From the NCBI GenBank assembly GCA_022509085.1, contig JAFLTW010000001.1, forward strand, positions 310,001-374,000: a DNA stretch of 64,000 nt, in the 5' to 3' direction. The notes under the pieces are model-generated. The model made no database searches. It was not told the origin of the DNA and saw only the letters and a list, made by a program, of their open reading frames with translations. Origin of the DNA: Muribaculaceae bacterium (lineage in GTDB: Bacteria; Bacteroidota; Bacteroidia; Bacteroidales; Muribaculaceae). Below, piece by piece: positions 1 to 9,103 of this stretch; the first letter of the stretch is position 1, and every line of letters starts with the position of its first letter. Made by a program: the position numbers and the translations under genes.

Positions 1-1
1 G

Positions 2-184
2 TTTCTCAACGATGTGCAGGCTAAAAACTGGCCATCGAAGTGGACAGTCCTGAAGAGCGCCGATGCCTCAGGAATAATGGACCTTAGAATGTTGCCCTCA
101 TTCTACATACTTGATCCCGACAACCGGATAGTAAAGAAAAACCTTAATGTCGATGCGGCCATCGACTACCTTGAACTCCCTTAA
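2..184 (+). CDS. C-terminal fragment of a thioredoxin-like (DUF5106/TlpA-like) protein, truncated by the window edge
   Basis: Open frame from base 2 to TAA at 182-184: ...WTVLKSADASGIMDLRMLPSFYILDPDNRIVKKNLNVDAAIDYLELP*; cis-Pro 'LPSFYILD' segment is thioredoxin-fold-like. Confidence 0.55.
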   Translation, partial: FLNDVQAKNWPSKWTVLKSADASGIMDLRMLPSFYILDPDNRIVKKNLNVDAAIDYLELP

Positions 185-209
185 AATTAGAGAATCCACT
201 CAATTCGCT

Positions 210-698
210 ATGCTCAACCGCAATCTGTTTTATCAACTTTACTTCAAGACAACTGGGTATTCCTTTACCCATATGGGGCGATTGTTCCTCCGTATGTTTG
301 CCGGCATCATGCTTGTGCAGTTTGGCGTGCGGCAACTGATTGCCGGGGGTGTGGGCCCCGCCGAAGGGGGCATCCCGCTCCTTACCGGTGGTCTGGAGGA
401 ATGGCTCGTAATCATAGTGCTGATAATCTGCCCCTTCTTCTTTATGATCGGACTCTTTGCCCGCGGCATGATCCTTCCACCTTTCGCCCTCATGATTGTA
501 AGCTGCTGCAAGGCGATGACCGGCAACTCCGAACCGGGCATATGGGGCGTGGAAAACATGTGCGTTCCCTTCCTTTTCCTGGGAATTTTTATGTTCCTGC
601 TCCTTGTGGGTCCCGGAAAGATATCTGTTGACTATTTCTATTCCCTTTACCTTATCAACCGCCATAAGGGTAAGGAGGAAGACCTGGAAGAGGTATGA
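210..698 (+). CDS. DoxX-like integral membrane protein
   Basis: ORF with four hydrophobic segments; MLNRN start at 210 preferred over ORF-track start at 147, which overlaps the previous gene; ATGA overlap with the next gene. Confidence 0.6.
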   Translation: MLNRNLFYQLYFKTTGYSFTHMGRLFLRMFAGIMLVQFGVRQLIAGGVGPAEGGIPLLTGGLEEWLVIIVLIICPFFFMIGLFARGMILPPFALMIVSCCKAMTGNSEPGIWGVENMCVPFLFLGIFMFLLLVGPGKISVDYFYSLYLINRHKGKEEDLEEV

Positions 699-1813
699 GG
701 ATTGCGGTGCTCGTTTCCGGTGGCGTTGACAGTGCCGTCGTGGTAGACAAGCTCTATCGCGAGGGTCATGAGCTCACCCTTTTCTATATCCGTATCGGTA
801 TGGACAACGATGAGGGCGACTGCTCTGCCGAAGAAGACATCGAGTTCTGCTCGCTGATTGCCTCCCGTTATGAGCTTCCGCTCAAGATTGTCTCACTGCA
901 TCAGGAATATTGGGACTATGTGATGGGTTACGCTCTCGACTCCGTGAAGCGGGGCCTTACACCTAATCCCGACATGATGTGTAACAAGTTTATCAAATTC
1001 GGCTTCTTTGAGCAACGCTACGGCAAGGATTTCGACAAGACGGCTTCGGGACACTATGCCGGAGTGGAAGAGATTGGCGGTCGAAAGTTTCTGGTAACCG
1101 CTCCCGACCCCGTGAAAGACCAGACCGACTTCCTCTCGGCTATCTCTTACGAGCAGCTCTGCCACGTCATGTTCCCCATCGGTTCGATGCCGAAGAAGGA
1201 AGTGAGGGAACTGGCCCTTAAAGCCGCGCTGCCCAATGCTACGCGCCGCGATTCCCAGGGAATATGTTTCCTCGGAAAGATCGACTATCGCGACTTCATC
1301 AGCCGGAAACTCGGTGTGATGGAAGGCAACGTTGTGGATATCGACTCAGGCAAAGTCATCGGCACCCATAATGGCCATTGGCTCTATACTATTGGTCAGC
1401 GTAAGGGACTTGGCCTGGGGGGCGGCCCTTGGTTCGTGATAAGAAAAGATATCGCCACCAATACCCTTTACGTATCGAAGGGCTACGAGACCCCCTTGCA
1501 ATACAAGAAGGAGATTCCCCTCGAACCCATCCATTGGATTTCGGGAGACCCCTGCTCCGATGATGACTTGCGGAAACTCCCTTTTATTTCGGATAATTTC
1601 CCTCTCGAAGGCCCGGCATCAATCTCGTTCAAGATACGCCATACTCCCGACTTTACCTCCGGTAACCTTGTAAAGGATAAAGAGGGTTGGATTATTATGG
1701 CAGATAGAGATATACAGGGGGTGGCGCCTGGTCAGTATGCCACAATCTACACCCCCGACCGCCATATCTGCCTTGGAAGCGCGATGATAGCCAGCAGGGC
1801 CACAACAGAATAA
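695..1813 (+). CDS. mnmA: tRNA 2-thiouridine(34) synthase MnmA
   Basis: SGGVDSAV PP-loop, NPDMMCNKFIKFG, TASGHYA, DSQGICFLG, YTIGQRKGLG motifs. Confidence 0.93.
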   Translation: MRIAVLVSGGVDSAVVVDKLYREGHELTLFYIRIGMDNDEGDCSAEEDIEFCSLIASRYELPLKIVSLHQEYWDYVMGYALDSVKRGLTPNPDMMCNKFIKFGFFEQRYGKDFDKTASGHYAGVEEIGGRKFLVTAPDPVKDQTDFLSAISYEQLCHVMFPIGSMPKKEVRELALKAALPNATRRDSQGICFLGKIDYRDFISRKLGVMEGNVVDIDSGKVIGTHNGHWLYTIGQRKGLGLGGGPWFVIRKDIATNTLYVSKGYETPLQYKKEIPLEPIHWISGDPCSDDDLRKLPFISDNFPLEGPASISFKIRHTPDFTSGNLVKDKEGWIIMADRDIQGVAPGQYATIYTPDRHICLGSAMIASRATTE

Positions 1814-1829
1814 TGACAGCCAAAACAGT

Positions 1830-2438
1830 TTGCTTATGGATGAAAATATACAGTTGAAACTTATAGGTATCACCTACAACCAGATAGAGAGCGGCGTCTA
1901 TGCCCTCGTGCTTGAGGAGCCCGTGTCCGGCACTCGCCTCGCCATTGTGATAGGTTACCCCGAAGCGCAGTCGATTGAATGCCGCCTGCAGAATGTGAGG
2001 ACTCCCCGCCCCCTTTCTCACGACCTCCTTGCCTCCGTAATCAAGGCCTTAGACGCCACGCTCGAGAGAATAGATATTCACCGCATTCCCGGAGGCCCAT
2101 ATGCCGCGCGTCTCACACTCGTGAACTTCTATGGCGAACGCTGCGAGATCGATGCGCGCTCCAGCGATGCCATCGCCCTCGCCATCAGGATGAACGCACC
2201 CATCTATACCACACGTGCGCTCCTTGACAAGGAGGGCTATACTCCCCAAAACACTACCCGGAAAGGTGCCCAAAAGGTCGGGGTGAAGCCGAAACCTGTA
2301 AGTGTAAATCCCTACGAAGGCCAGACCCTAACCCAACTCCACCAGCTCCTCGACAAGTATGTCCAGGAGGAAAACTATGAGGAAGCGGCCAAAATCAAGG
2401 CTGAAATTGAAAAAAAACAGGGCGGAAACGTCGATTAA
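1830..2438 (+). CDS. Bifunctional nuclease family (DUF151) protein with C-terminal UvrB/UvrC motif
   Basis: YALVLEEPVSGTRLAIVIGYPEAQSI..., RSSDAIALAIRMNAPIY; C-term YVQEENYEEAAKIKAEIE UVR motif. Confidence 0.85.
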   Translation: MLMDENIQLKLIGITYNQIESGVYALVLEEPVSGTRLAIVIGYPEAQSIECRLQNVRTPRPLSHDLLASVIKALDATLERIDIHRIPGGPYAARLTLVNFYGERCEIDARSSDAIALAIRMNAPIYTTRALLDKEGYTPQNTTRKGAQKVGVKPKPVSVNPYEGQTLTQLHQLLDKYVQEENYEEAAKIKAEIEKKQGGNVD

Positions 2439-2504
2439 AGTATATTTTTTCAAAAAATATTAGCAAACTTTGCATTTTTATTTGATTGATAGCTGAATTT
2501 AATG

Positions 2505-2512
2505 TAACTTTG
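2505..2512 (+). promoter_or_regulatory. Bacteroidetes-type -7 box (TAACTTTG) upstream of argR
   Basis: TAnnTTTG match in an AT-rich leader just upstream of the ORF. Confidence 0.55.
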
Positions 2513-2540
2513 CACTTTGTCTAATTGAAGAAACAAAAAA

Positions 2541-3038
2541 ATGAAGAACAGAAAGAAAAGAGTTGAAGTAATCGTAGACATCATCAACAGGCAATGTGTA
2601 GGGAGTCAGGAAGAACTCTCGCAGCTGCTTAAGAAAGCCGGCTATAACGTTACGCAGGCCACCCTTTCGCGCGACCTGAAAATGCTCAAGACCACGAAGG
2701 TGCCCACCGACCGCGGAACCTATATGTATATCCTCCCGGACTCTAACGTGATCAAAGACAAACTTCTGGCGACGGGGCAGACCGACCTCAACAACCGCGA
2801 CCAGAGCGGCTTTATCTCCCTGAAGTTTTCAAACAATATTGCCGTGATCAAGACACGCAACGGCTATGCGCCCGGTCTTGCCTACGACATAGACATTAGC
2901 AATGTGGAGGAGATTATCGGCACAATTCCCGGTACGGACACCATCCTTGCCGTGCTCGCCGAGGGCGTGAGCCACGAGAAGGCTCGCGAAGTGCTGGCTC
3001 GATTCCTCCCCCTCGACAATAAAATTCCCAATTACTAA
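2541..3038 (+). CDS. argR: Arginine repressor ArgR
   Basis: N-terminal wHTH (SQEELSQLLKKAGYNVTQATLSRDLKML) and C-terminal GTIPGTDTILAVL arginine-binding region. Confidence 0.92.
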   Translation: MKNRKKRVEVIVDIINRQCVGSQEELSQLLKKAGYNVTQATLSRDLKMLKTTKVPTDRGTYMYILPDSNVIKDKLLATGQTDLNNRDQSGFISLKFSNNIAVIKTRNGYAPGLAYDIDISNVEEIIGTIPGTDTILAVLAEGVSHEKAREVLARFLPLDNKIPNY

Positions 3039-3041
3039 GAG

Positions 3042-3962
3042 ATGATTAAGGTAGGCGTTATCGGTGCCGAGACCCGTATGGCGGGTGAACTGCTCCGTAT
3101 TCTTCTCCACCACCCGGAGGTGGAACTCGTGTTTGCATATTCGGCAAAGCTTAGCGGCCAACCCCTCACGGGCCACCACAAGGGACTCGTGGGCGACACG
3201 ACGCTGGAGTTCACCGATGCGCTGCCCCTTGACGAGATCGACGTGGCCTTCATAGCCAGCAATGATTATGTGGTGGAGGCCGGAATCATTTTGCCTGAAT
3301 CGCTCAAGACCATCCAGATGTTTCCCGCTGCCGGCGAACAGCCCAAGGCTCCGTTCGATTCGGTTGTGGCTGTCGGTGCCGTCTCAGAGCTGTATCGCAA
3401 ACCCCTTGTAAGGGGAGCCAGGGCAGCAAAGGTGCTTCCTCCGGCTACCACCGTGGCGCTGATTGCCCTCTTCCCTCCTGCCCTTCATCTTCTGCTCAAC
3501 GACGACCTCGACGTCAGAATAAATGTGCCGAAGACGCGCGCGCTGCTTAATGCCGACAAGATTAAGGAGGAGATCGACCGTAGAATCCATGAGGTGCAGT
3601 TCAGCTTCAATAGCATCAGAAAGCTCGAACTCACCTCTTCCGGCAACATACGGGCCATCGACGTGGAGATAGAATTCCCCTGTGGCATCGAAAAGGATGA
3701 GATCCTGAAGATTTACGAAAGCATCTACGACGACCATAACTTCACGTTTATGGTGGATACTCTCCCGACACCCAATGAAGTGGCCGGCACCCATAAGTGT
3801 CTTATTCATATATCCAAGCCCTCTACGGATGTGTTGAGGATTCACGCCGTGGCCGATAGTATGCTCCGCGGGGGCGCAGGCGATGCCGTACATGCAATGA
3901 ATCTCCTTTTCGGTCTTTTTGAAAAAACCGGCCTGACGTTTCCCGCAGGTCTGGCCTTCTGA
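3042..3962 (+). CDS. N-acetyl-gamma-glutamyl-phosphate reductase (ArgC)-like protein, probably non-catalytic
   Basis: ArgC-like MIKVGVIG...MAGELLRILLHHPEVE, LPLDEIDV, HKCLIH, GGAGDAVHAMNLLFGL; but the NPGC(F/Y) catalytic Cys is replaced by LPPAT. Confidence 0.8.
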   Translation: MIKVGVIGAETRMAGELLRILLHHPEVELVFAYSAKLSGQPLTGHHKGLVGDTTLEFTDALPLDEIDVAFIASNDYVVEAGIILPESLKTIQMFPAAGEQPKAPFDSVVAVGAVSELYRKPLVRGARAAKVLPPATTVALIALFPPALHLLLNDDLDVRINVPKTRALLNADKIKEEIDRRIHEVQFSFNSIRKLELTSSGNIRAIDVEIEFPCGIEKDEILKIYESIYDDHNFTFMVDTLPTPNEVAGTHKCLIHISKPSTDVLRIHAVADSMLRGGAGDAVHAMNLLFGLFEKTGLTFPAGLAF

Positions 3963-3987
3963 TTATGCATCTTAAATCGATACGTTA

Positions 3988-4317
3988 ATGTCCGTAAACA
4001 AAGTAATTCTGCTCGGTTATGTGGGCAATGACCCCGAGATGACCTTCCCCGAATCGGGAACGGCAATAGCAAAATTTTCGCTCGCCACGTCTGAGCCGCG
4101 CGGTGCCGACGGAAGAGAAGTGACCGACTGGCATAAGATCGTGATGTTTGGCAACGGTGCACGCTTTGCCGAAAACTATATCCGGAAGGGCACCAAGCTC
4201 TATCTGGAAGGGAGGATAAAATATCGCGATTGGACCGACAAGTATAATGTGAGACATAAGACCACGGAGATCATAGCCGACAATTTCGAAATTATCGGAA
4301 AGACCCAGCAATCCTGA
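3988..4317 (+). CDS. ssb: Single-stranded DNA-binding protein
   Basis: MSVNKVILLGYVGNDPEM... WHKIVMFGNGARFAENYIRKGTKLYLEGRI. Confidence 0.92.
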   Translation: MSVNKVILLGYVGNDPEMTFPESGTAIAKFSLATSEPRGADGREVTDWHKIVMFGNGARFAENYIRKGTKLYLEGRIKYRDWTDKYNVRHKTTEIIADNFEIIGKTQQS

Positions 4318-4362
4318 TACTGACCCAAAAGATTACTAATACCGAGACACAATACATACGAA

Positions 4363-6261
4363 ATGAGAAAATGGCGCATAGAGGATTCCAACGAGCTGTA
4401 CAACGTTTCAGGTTGGGGCCTCAAATACTTTTCTATCAATGATAAGGGGCATGTGCAGGTAACGCCCAAGCCGGATTGCCAGCCCATCGATATTCGCGAA
4501 GTCATCGACGAGCTGAGGGTGAAGGATGTCTCCGCCCCTCTCCTCCTTCGCTTTCCGGATATCCTCGACGACCGCATCCGCAAGCTCTCCAACTGCTTCG
4601 ATAAGGCTTCTAAAGAATATAACTATTCCGGCCAGAGCTATGTGGTCTATCCTATCAAGGTGAATCAGATGCGCCAGGTGGTGGAGGAGATAATCAGCCA
4701 CGGCAACAAGTATAATATCGGGCTGGAGGCCGGTTCGAAGCCTGAGCTCCATGCTGTGCTCGGTCTTACAAGCCATGCCAATTCCCTCATCATATGCAAC
4801 GGCTATAAAGATGAGGATTATGTGGAGCTTGCCCTTCTTGCCCAGAAGATGGGTAAGAGAATCTATATCGTGGTGGAGAAACTCAATGAGCTGAAACTCA
4901 TCCAGACTGTATCCAGGCGCCTGGGCATCATGCCCAACATCGGCATCCGCATCAAGATCACCTCTGCCGGCAGCGGCAAATGGGAAGGAAGCGGAGGCGA
5001 CGTGAGCAAGTTCGGCCTCAACTCCAGCGAACTGCTCGACGCCCTCGAGTTTCTCGACAAGAACAAGATGCGTGAGTCGCTCAAGCTTATCCACTTCCAT
5101 ATCGGTAGCCAGATCACCAAGATCAGGCGCATAAAGAATGCTCTAAGGGAGGCCATGCAGTTTTACGTGCAGCTCTCCAAGATGAATTTCGACATCGAGT
5201 TTGTAGATATCGGTGGCGGTCTCGGTGTCGACTACGACGGCACCCGTTCCGCCTCCGGCGAAAGCTCGATGAACTATTCCATACAGGAGTATGTCAACGA
5301 CTCCGTGTTCGCCCTCGTGGACGCTTGCCAGAAAAACGACCTTAAACAGCCCAATATCATCACCGAGAGCGGTCGCTCCCTTACGGCCCATCACTCTGTG
5401 CTTATTATCGAGGTGCTCGAGACGACACAGCTGCCTCTCTGGAACGACAACGATACCATAGGGGATGATGCCCATGAGCTCACCAAGGAGCTCTATAATA
5501 TCTGGGACAAGATTAACCCCTCGAGGGTGTTTGAAGACTGGCACGATGCCCTCCAGATACGCGAGGAGGCGCTCGAACTTTTCAGCCTCGGCCTGCTCGA
5601 CCTCACCACCAGGGCCCAGATTGAAAAACTCTTCTGGTCCGTTGCGCGCGACGTCAACGAGATGACTCACTCCATGAAGCATCCCCCCGAAGAGCTGCAG
5701 AGAGTATCCAAAATGCTGCCGGAAAAGTATTTCTGCAACTTCAGCCTCTTCCAGAGTCTGCCCGACAGCTGGGCAATCGACCAGATGTTTCCCATCATTC
5801 CGATCGAGCGTCTCAATGAGAAACCTACTCGCGAATGTACCATCCAAGACATCACCTGCGACTCCGACGGCAAGATAAACCGCTTCGTATCTCCGCAAGG
5901 CACCTCGCATTCCCTGCCCGTGCATGCCCTCAAAGCCAATGAGCATTACTACATCGGGGTATTTCTTGTAGGGGCATACCAGGAGATTCTCGGCGACATG
6001 CACAATCTCTTCGGCGATACAAATGCCGTGCATATCTCTATCAGTAAGGACGGATATGAGATCGAGCAGATTATTGACGGCGAACCCGTGGCCGACGTGC
6101 TTGATTATGTGGAGTATAATCCCAAGAAACTCGTAAGAAACCTTGAGGCTTGGGTGTCGGCTTCGATGAAAAACGGCTCCATTACCGCTGAAGAGGGTCG
6201 ACAGTTTCTTAACAACTATAAGTCGGGCCTGTATGGCATCACGTATCTTGAGCGTGACTGA
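4363..6261 (+). CDS. speA: Biosynthetic arginine decarboxylase
   Basis: YPIKVNQMRQVVEEI (PLP Lys), GLEAGSKPEL, HFHIGSQI, ITESGRSLTAHHSVL; ~630 aa. Confidence 0.93.
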   Translation: MRKWRIEDSNELYNVSGWGLKYFSINDKGHVQVTPKPDCQPIDIREVIDELRVKDVSAPLLLRFPDILDDRIRKLSNCFDKASKEYNYSGQSYVVYPIKVNQMRQVVEEIISHGNKYNIGLEAGSKPELHAVLGLTSHANSLIICNGYKDEDYVELALLAQKMGKRIYIVVEKLNELKLIQTVSRRLGIMPNIGIRIKITSAGSGKWEGSGGDVSKFGLNSSELLDALEFLDKNKMRESLKLIHFHIGSQITKIRRIKNALREAMQFYVQLSKMNFDIEFVDIGGGLGVDYDGTRSASGESSMNYSIQEYVNDSVFALVDACQKNDLKQPNIITESGRSLTAHHSVLIIEVLETTQLPLWNDNDTIGDDAHELTKELYNIWDKINPSRVFEDWHDALQIREEALELFSLGLLDLTTRAQIEKLFWSVARDVNEMTHSMKHPPEELQRVSKMLPEKYFCNFSLFQSLPDSWAIDQMFPIIPIERLNEKPTRECTIQDITCDSDGKINRFVSPQGTSHSLPVHALKANEHYYIGVFLVGAYQEILGDMHNLFGDTNAVHISISKDGYEIEQIIDGEPVADVLDYVEYNPKKLVRNLEAWVSASMKNGSITAEEGRQFLNNYKSGLYGITYLERD

Positions 6262-6303
6262 GGGCGTAGGCAGCGTCTGACATCCCGATTCACAAGTAAA
6301 GCC

Positions 6304-7056
6304 ATGAGGTATTTTCTGCGACTCTCCTACGACGGCACCGACTTTCACGGCTGGCAGCGCCAGCCCAACGCGCCGAGCGTACAGCAGAAAATAGAGGAAG
6401 CTCTCGGCACGGTGCTTCGCCACGACACACCCGTCACCGGGGCCGGACGCACCGATACCGGGGTGCACGCCCGTGAGATGTATGCCCATTTCGACTCCGA
6501 CACGACTTTCGACCCCGAAGGTTTGAAGAGGTCGCTCAACAATATGTGTGGCCACTCGATAGCCATCCACGATATCCTTCGGGTGAAAGATGATGCCCAT
6601 GCGAGGTTTGACGCTACGGCCAGAACTTACCAATACCGTATCATCACCCGAAAAGACCCTTTTCAAGACCGATATGCATGGCGCCTTCAACAAATTCCCG
6701 ACCTGGATGTTATGAATTGGGCGGCTGCCCTCTTGCTTCTCACTGCCGACTTCACCTCTTTCGCAAAACTTCACGGTGACGCCAAAACAAATATCTGCAA
6801 CGTGTCGAATGCCGCGTGGACCATTGACGAAGCCTCCGGAGTCATCACGTTCACCATCACTGCCGACAGGTTTTTGAGGAATATGGTGAGGGCTGTAGTT
6901 GGAACTCTCATAGAGGTGGGACGCCACAAGCTCTCAATCCCGGAATTCAGACAGGTGATTAGAGCTAAAGACCGCTGCGAGGCCGGAATGTCGGTACCGG
7001 CTAAAGGCCTCTTCCTTACCCGCATAGAATATCCCGATGATATTTTTAAAGTTTAA
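6304..7056 (+). CDS. truA: tRNA pseudouridine(38-40) synthase TruA
   Basis: LSYDGTDFHGWQRQP, GAGRTDTGVHA catalytic Asp motif, FLRNMVRAVVGTL. Confidence 0.93.
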   Translation: MRYFLRLSYDGTDFHGWQRQPNAPSVQQKIEEALGTVLRHDTPVTGAGRTDTGVHAREMYAHFDSDTTFDPEGLKRSLNNMCGHSIAIHDILRVKDDAHARFDATARTYQYRIITRKDPFQDRYAWRLQQIPDLDVMNWAAALLLLTADFTSFAKLHGDAKTNICNVSNAAWTIDEASGVITFTITADRFLRNMVRAVVGTLIEVGRHKLSIPEFRQVIRAKDRCEAGMSVPAKGLFLTRIEYPDDIFKV

Positions 7057-7093
7057 GACCCTCAAATTATAAGACCCGATAAATCTTCACGCT

Positions 7094-9103
7094 ATGAATA
7101 CACAGGAAAGAATCGAACATCTGAGGCGCGAGCTCGAGCGCCACAACCATAACTATTATGTGTTGAACTCCCCGGAAATAAGCGATAAGGAGTTTGACAT
7201 GATGCTCAAGGAGCTGGAGAAGCTTGAGGAGGAAAACCCGGAGTTTTTCGACCCCCTCTCGCCCACCCAGCGTGTGGGCAGCGACCTCTCGAAGGGTTTT
7301 GAGCATGTGGTGCACGCGCGTCCTATGATGTCGTTGGCCAATACCTACAGCATCCAGGAGGTAGACGAGTGGTTCGACCGTGTGAAGAAAGCCCTGGAGG
7401 GCGAAAGCTTCGAGGTGGTTGGCGAACTGAAGTTTGACGGTACGTCGATCTCTCTCACCTATCGTGACGGCCGACTCGTAAGGGCCGTAACACGAGGCGA
7501 CGGCACACAAGGCGATGATGTGACTGCCAACGTGAAGACCATCCGAAGCATCCCTCTCGTGCTCCGGCCCGGCGACTGGCCCGCTGAATTCGAGATCCGG
7601 GGTGAGATCCTTATGCCATGGAAGGTGTTTGAAAGGCTCAATGAGGAACGGGCATACAACGAGGAACCCCTTTTCGCCAATCCGCGCAACGCGGCCTCCG
7701 GCACTCTGAAGACCCAAGACAGCAGGGAGGTGGCACGCCGCCAGCTCGACGCTCGCTTTTACGCTCTGCTGAGCGACGATCTTCCCTTCGACAACCACTA
7801 TCAGAACATGGAGGCGGCCAGAAGCTGGGGCTTTAAGGTTTCGCCTGCCATGAAACTGCTCCATACCCTCGAGGAGGTGGACGAATATATACACTACTGG
7901 GACGAACACCGTAAGGAACTCCCCGTGGCTACCGATGGCCTGGTGTTTAAGGTCAACTCCATCCGCCAGCAGCTCAATCTCGGATACACGGCGAAGTCGC
8001 CTCGCTGGGCAGTGGCATTTAAGTTTAACCCCGAAAATGCCTGCACGCGTCTGAGATTCGTTACCTTCGAGACGGGCCGTATGGGCATCGTTACCCCAGT
8101 GGCCAACCTGGAACCCGTGCTCCTTTCCGGCACGATAGTGAAGCGCGCGTCGCTTCATAATGAGGATATCATCAGGGAACTCGACATCCATGAGGGCGAC
8201 TGGCTCTATGTGGAGAAGGGGGGCGAGATTATCCCCAAGATTACGGGAGTGGATAAGAGTAGGAGGCAGTCCGGGGCACTCCCGATTGTCTTCGTTACGA
8301 AGTGTCCGGAATGTGGCACTCCCCTCGTTAAGCTCTTCGGCGATGCCCCCTGGTGTTGCCCGAACCATAACGGCTGCCGCCCCCAGATTACGGGACGCAT
8401 CGAGCATTTTGCTGCGCGCAGAATGATGAACATTGACGGAATTGGCGAGGAAACCGCCGAACTGCTTTTCGAAAGCGGTCTGGTAGAAAACATCGCGGAT
8501 ATCTACGATCTTACTGCCGAAAAACTCGCGGCTCTCGACCGTATCGGCGAAAAAACCTCCAACAGAATCATGGAGGGTATCGAGGATTCGAAGAAGGTGC
8601 CTTTCGAGCGCGTGGTGTATGCACTTTCTATACCGAATGTCGGGGAGACCACCGGCAAACGACTGGCTCTGGCGGTGCAGTCGATGGCTAATATGAGAGC
8701 TATGAGCGAGGAGGAACTCAATGCCGTGCCCGACGTGGGCCCGGTAATCGCCAAGGCTATCTATGAATATCTCAGCGATGAGAAAAACCAGAAGATTCTC
8801 GATCGTCTGGCGGCCGCCGGCGTGCAGATGCAACTGTCGGAAGAGAAGATGGCGCCGAAGGGCGACAAACTCGAGGGCAAGACTATCGTGATTTCCGGTA
8901 CGTTCTCCCACCATTCACGCGATGAATATAAGGATATTATCGAACGTGAAGGGGGTAAGAATGCCGGAAGCATCTCTAAGAAGACCTCTTTCGTGCTCGC
9001 AGGAGAGAATATGGGCCCCGCTAAACTGGAGAAGTGTCATCAGCTCGGCATTCCCATCGTTTCTGAAGATGAGTTTCTAAAGATGATCTCCGGCAATGCC
9101 TGA
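7094..9103 (+). CDS. ligA: NAD-dependent DNA ligase LigA
   Basis: VVGELKFDGTSISLTY active-site Lys, Zn finger CPECGTPL...CPNHNGCRPQ, HhH repeats, C-terminal BRCT. Confidence 0.96.
   Translation: MNTQERIEHLRRELERHNHNYYVLNSPEISDKEFDMMLKELEKLEEENPEFFDPLSPTQRVGSDLSKGFEHVVHARPMMSLANTYSIQEVDEWFDRVKKALEGESFEVVGELKFDGTSISLTYRDGRLVRAVTRGDGTQGDDVTANVKTIRSIPLVLRPGDWPAEFEIRGEILMPWKVFERLNEERAYNEEPLFANPRNAASGTLKTQDSREVARRQLDARFYALLSDDLPFDNHYQNMEAARSWGFKVSPAMKLLHTLEEVDEYIHYWDEHRKELPVATDGLVFKVNSIRQQLNLGYTAKSPRWAVAFKFNPENACTRLRFVTFETGRMGIVTPVANLEPVLLSGTIVKRASLHNEDIIRELDIHEGDWLYVEKGGEIIPKITGVDKSRRQSGALPIVFVTKCPECGTPLVKLFGDAPWCCPNHNGCRPQITGRIEHFAARRMMNIDGIGEETAELLFESGLVENIADIYDLTAEKLAALDRIGEKTSNRIMEGIEDSKKVPFERVVYALSIPNVGETTGKRLALAVQSMANMRAMSEEELNAVPDVGPVIAKAIYEYLSDEKNQKILDRLAAAGVQMQLSEEKMAPKGDKLEGKTIVISGTFSHHSRDEYKDIIEREGGKNAGSISKKTSFVLAGENMGPAKLEKCHQLGIPIVSEDEFLKMISGNA

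Noticed and set aside
5143-6927. 594-aa minus-strand ORF
   Set aside because: Antisense to speA/truA, both with clear motifs; open antisense frame results from codon bias
7067-8914. 615-aa minus-strand ORF
   Set aside because: Antisense to ligA, which has definitive motifs; no recognisable domain in the antisense frame
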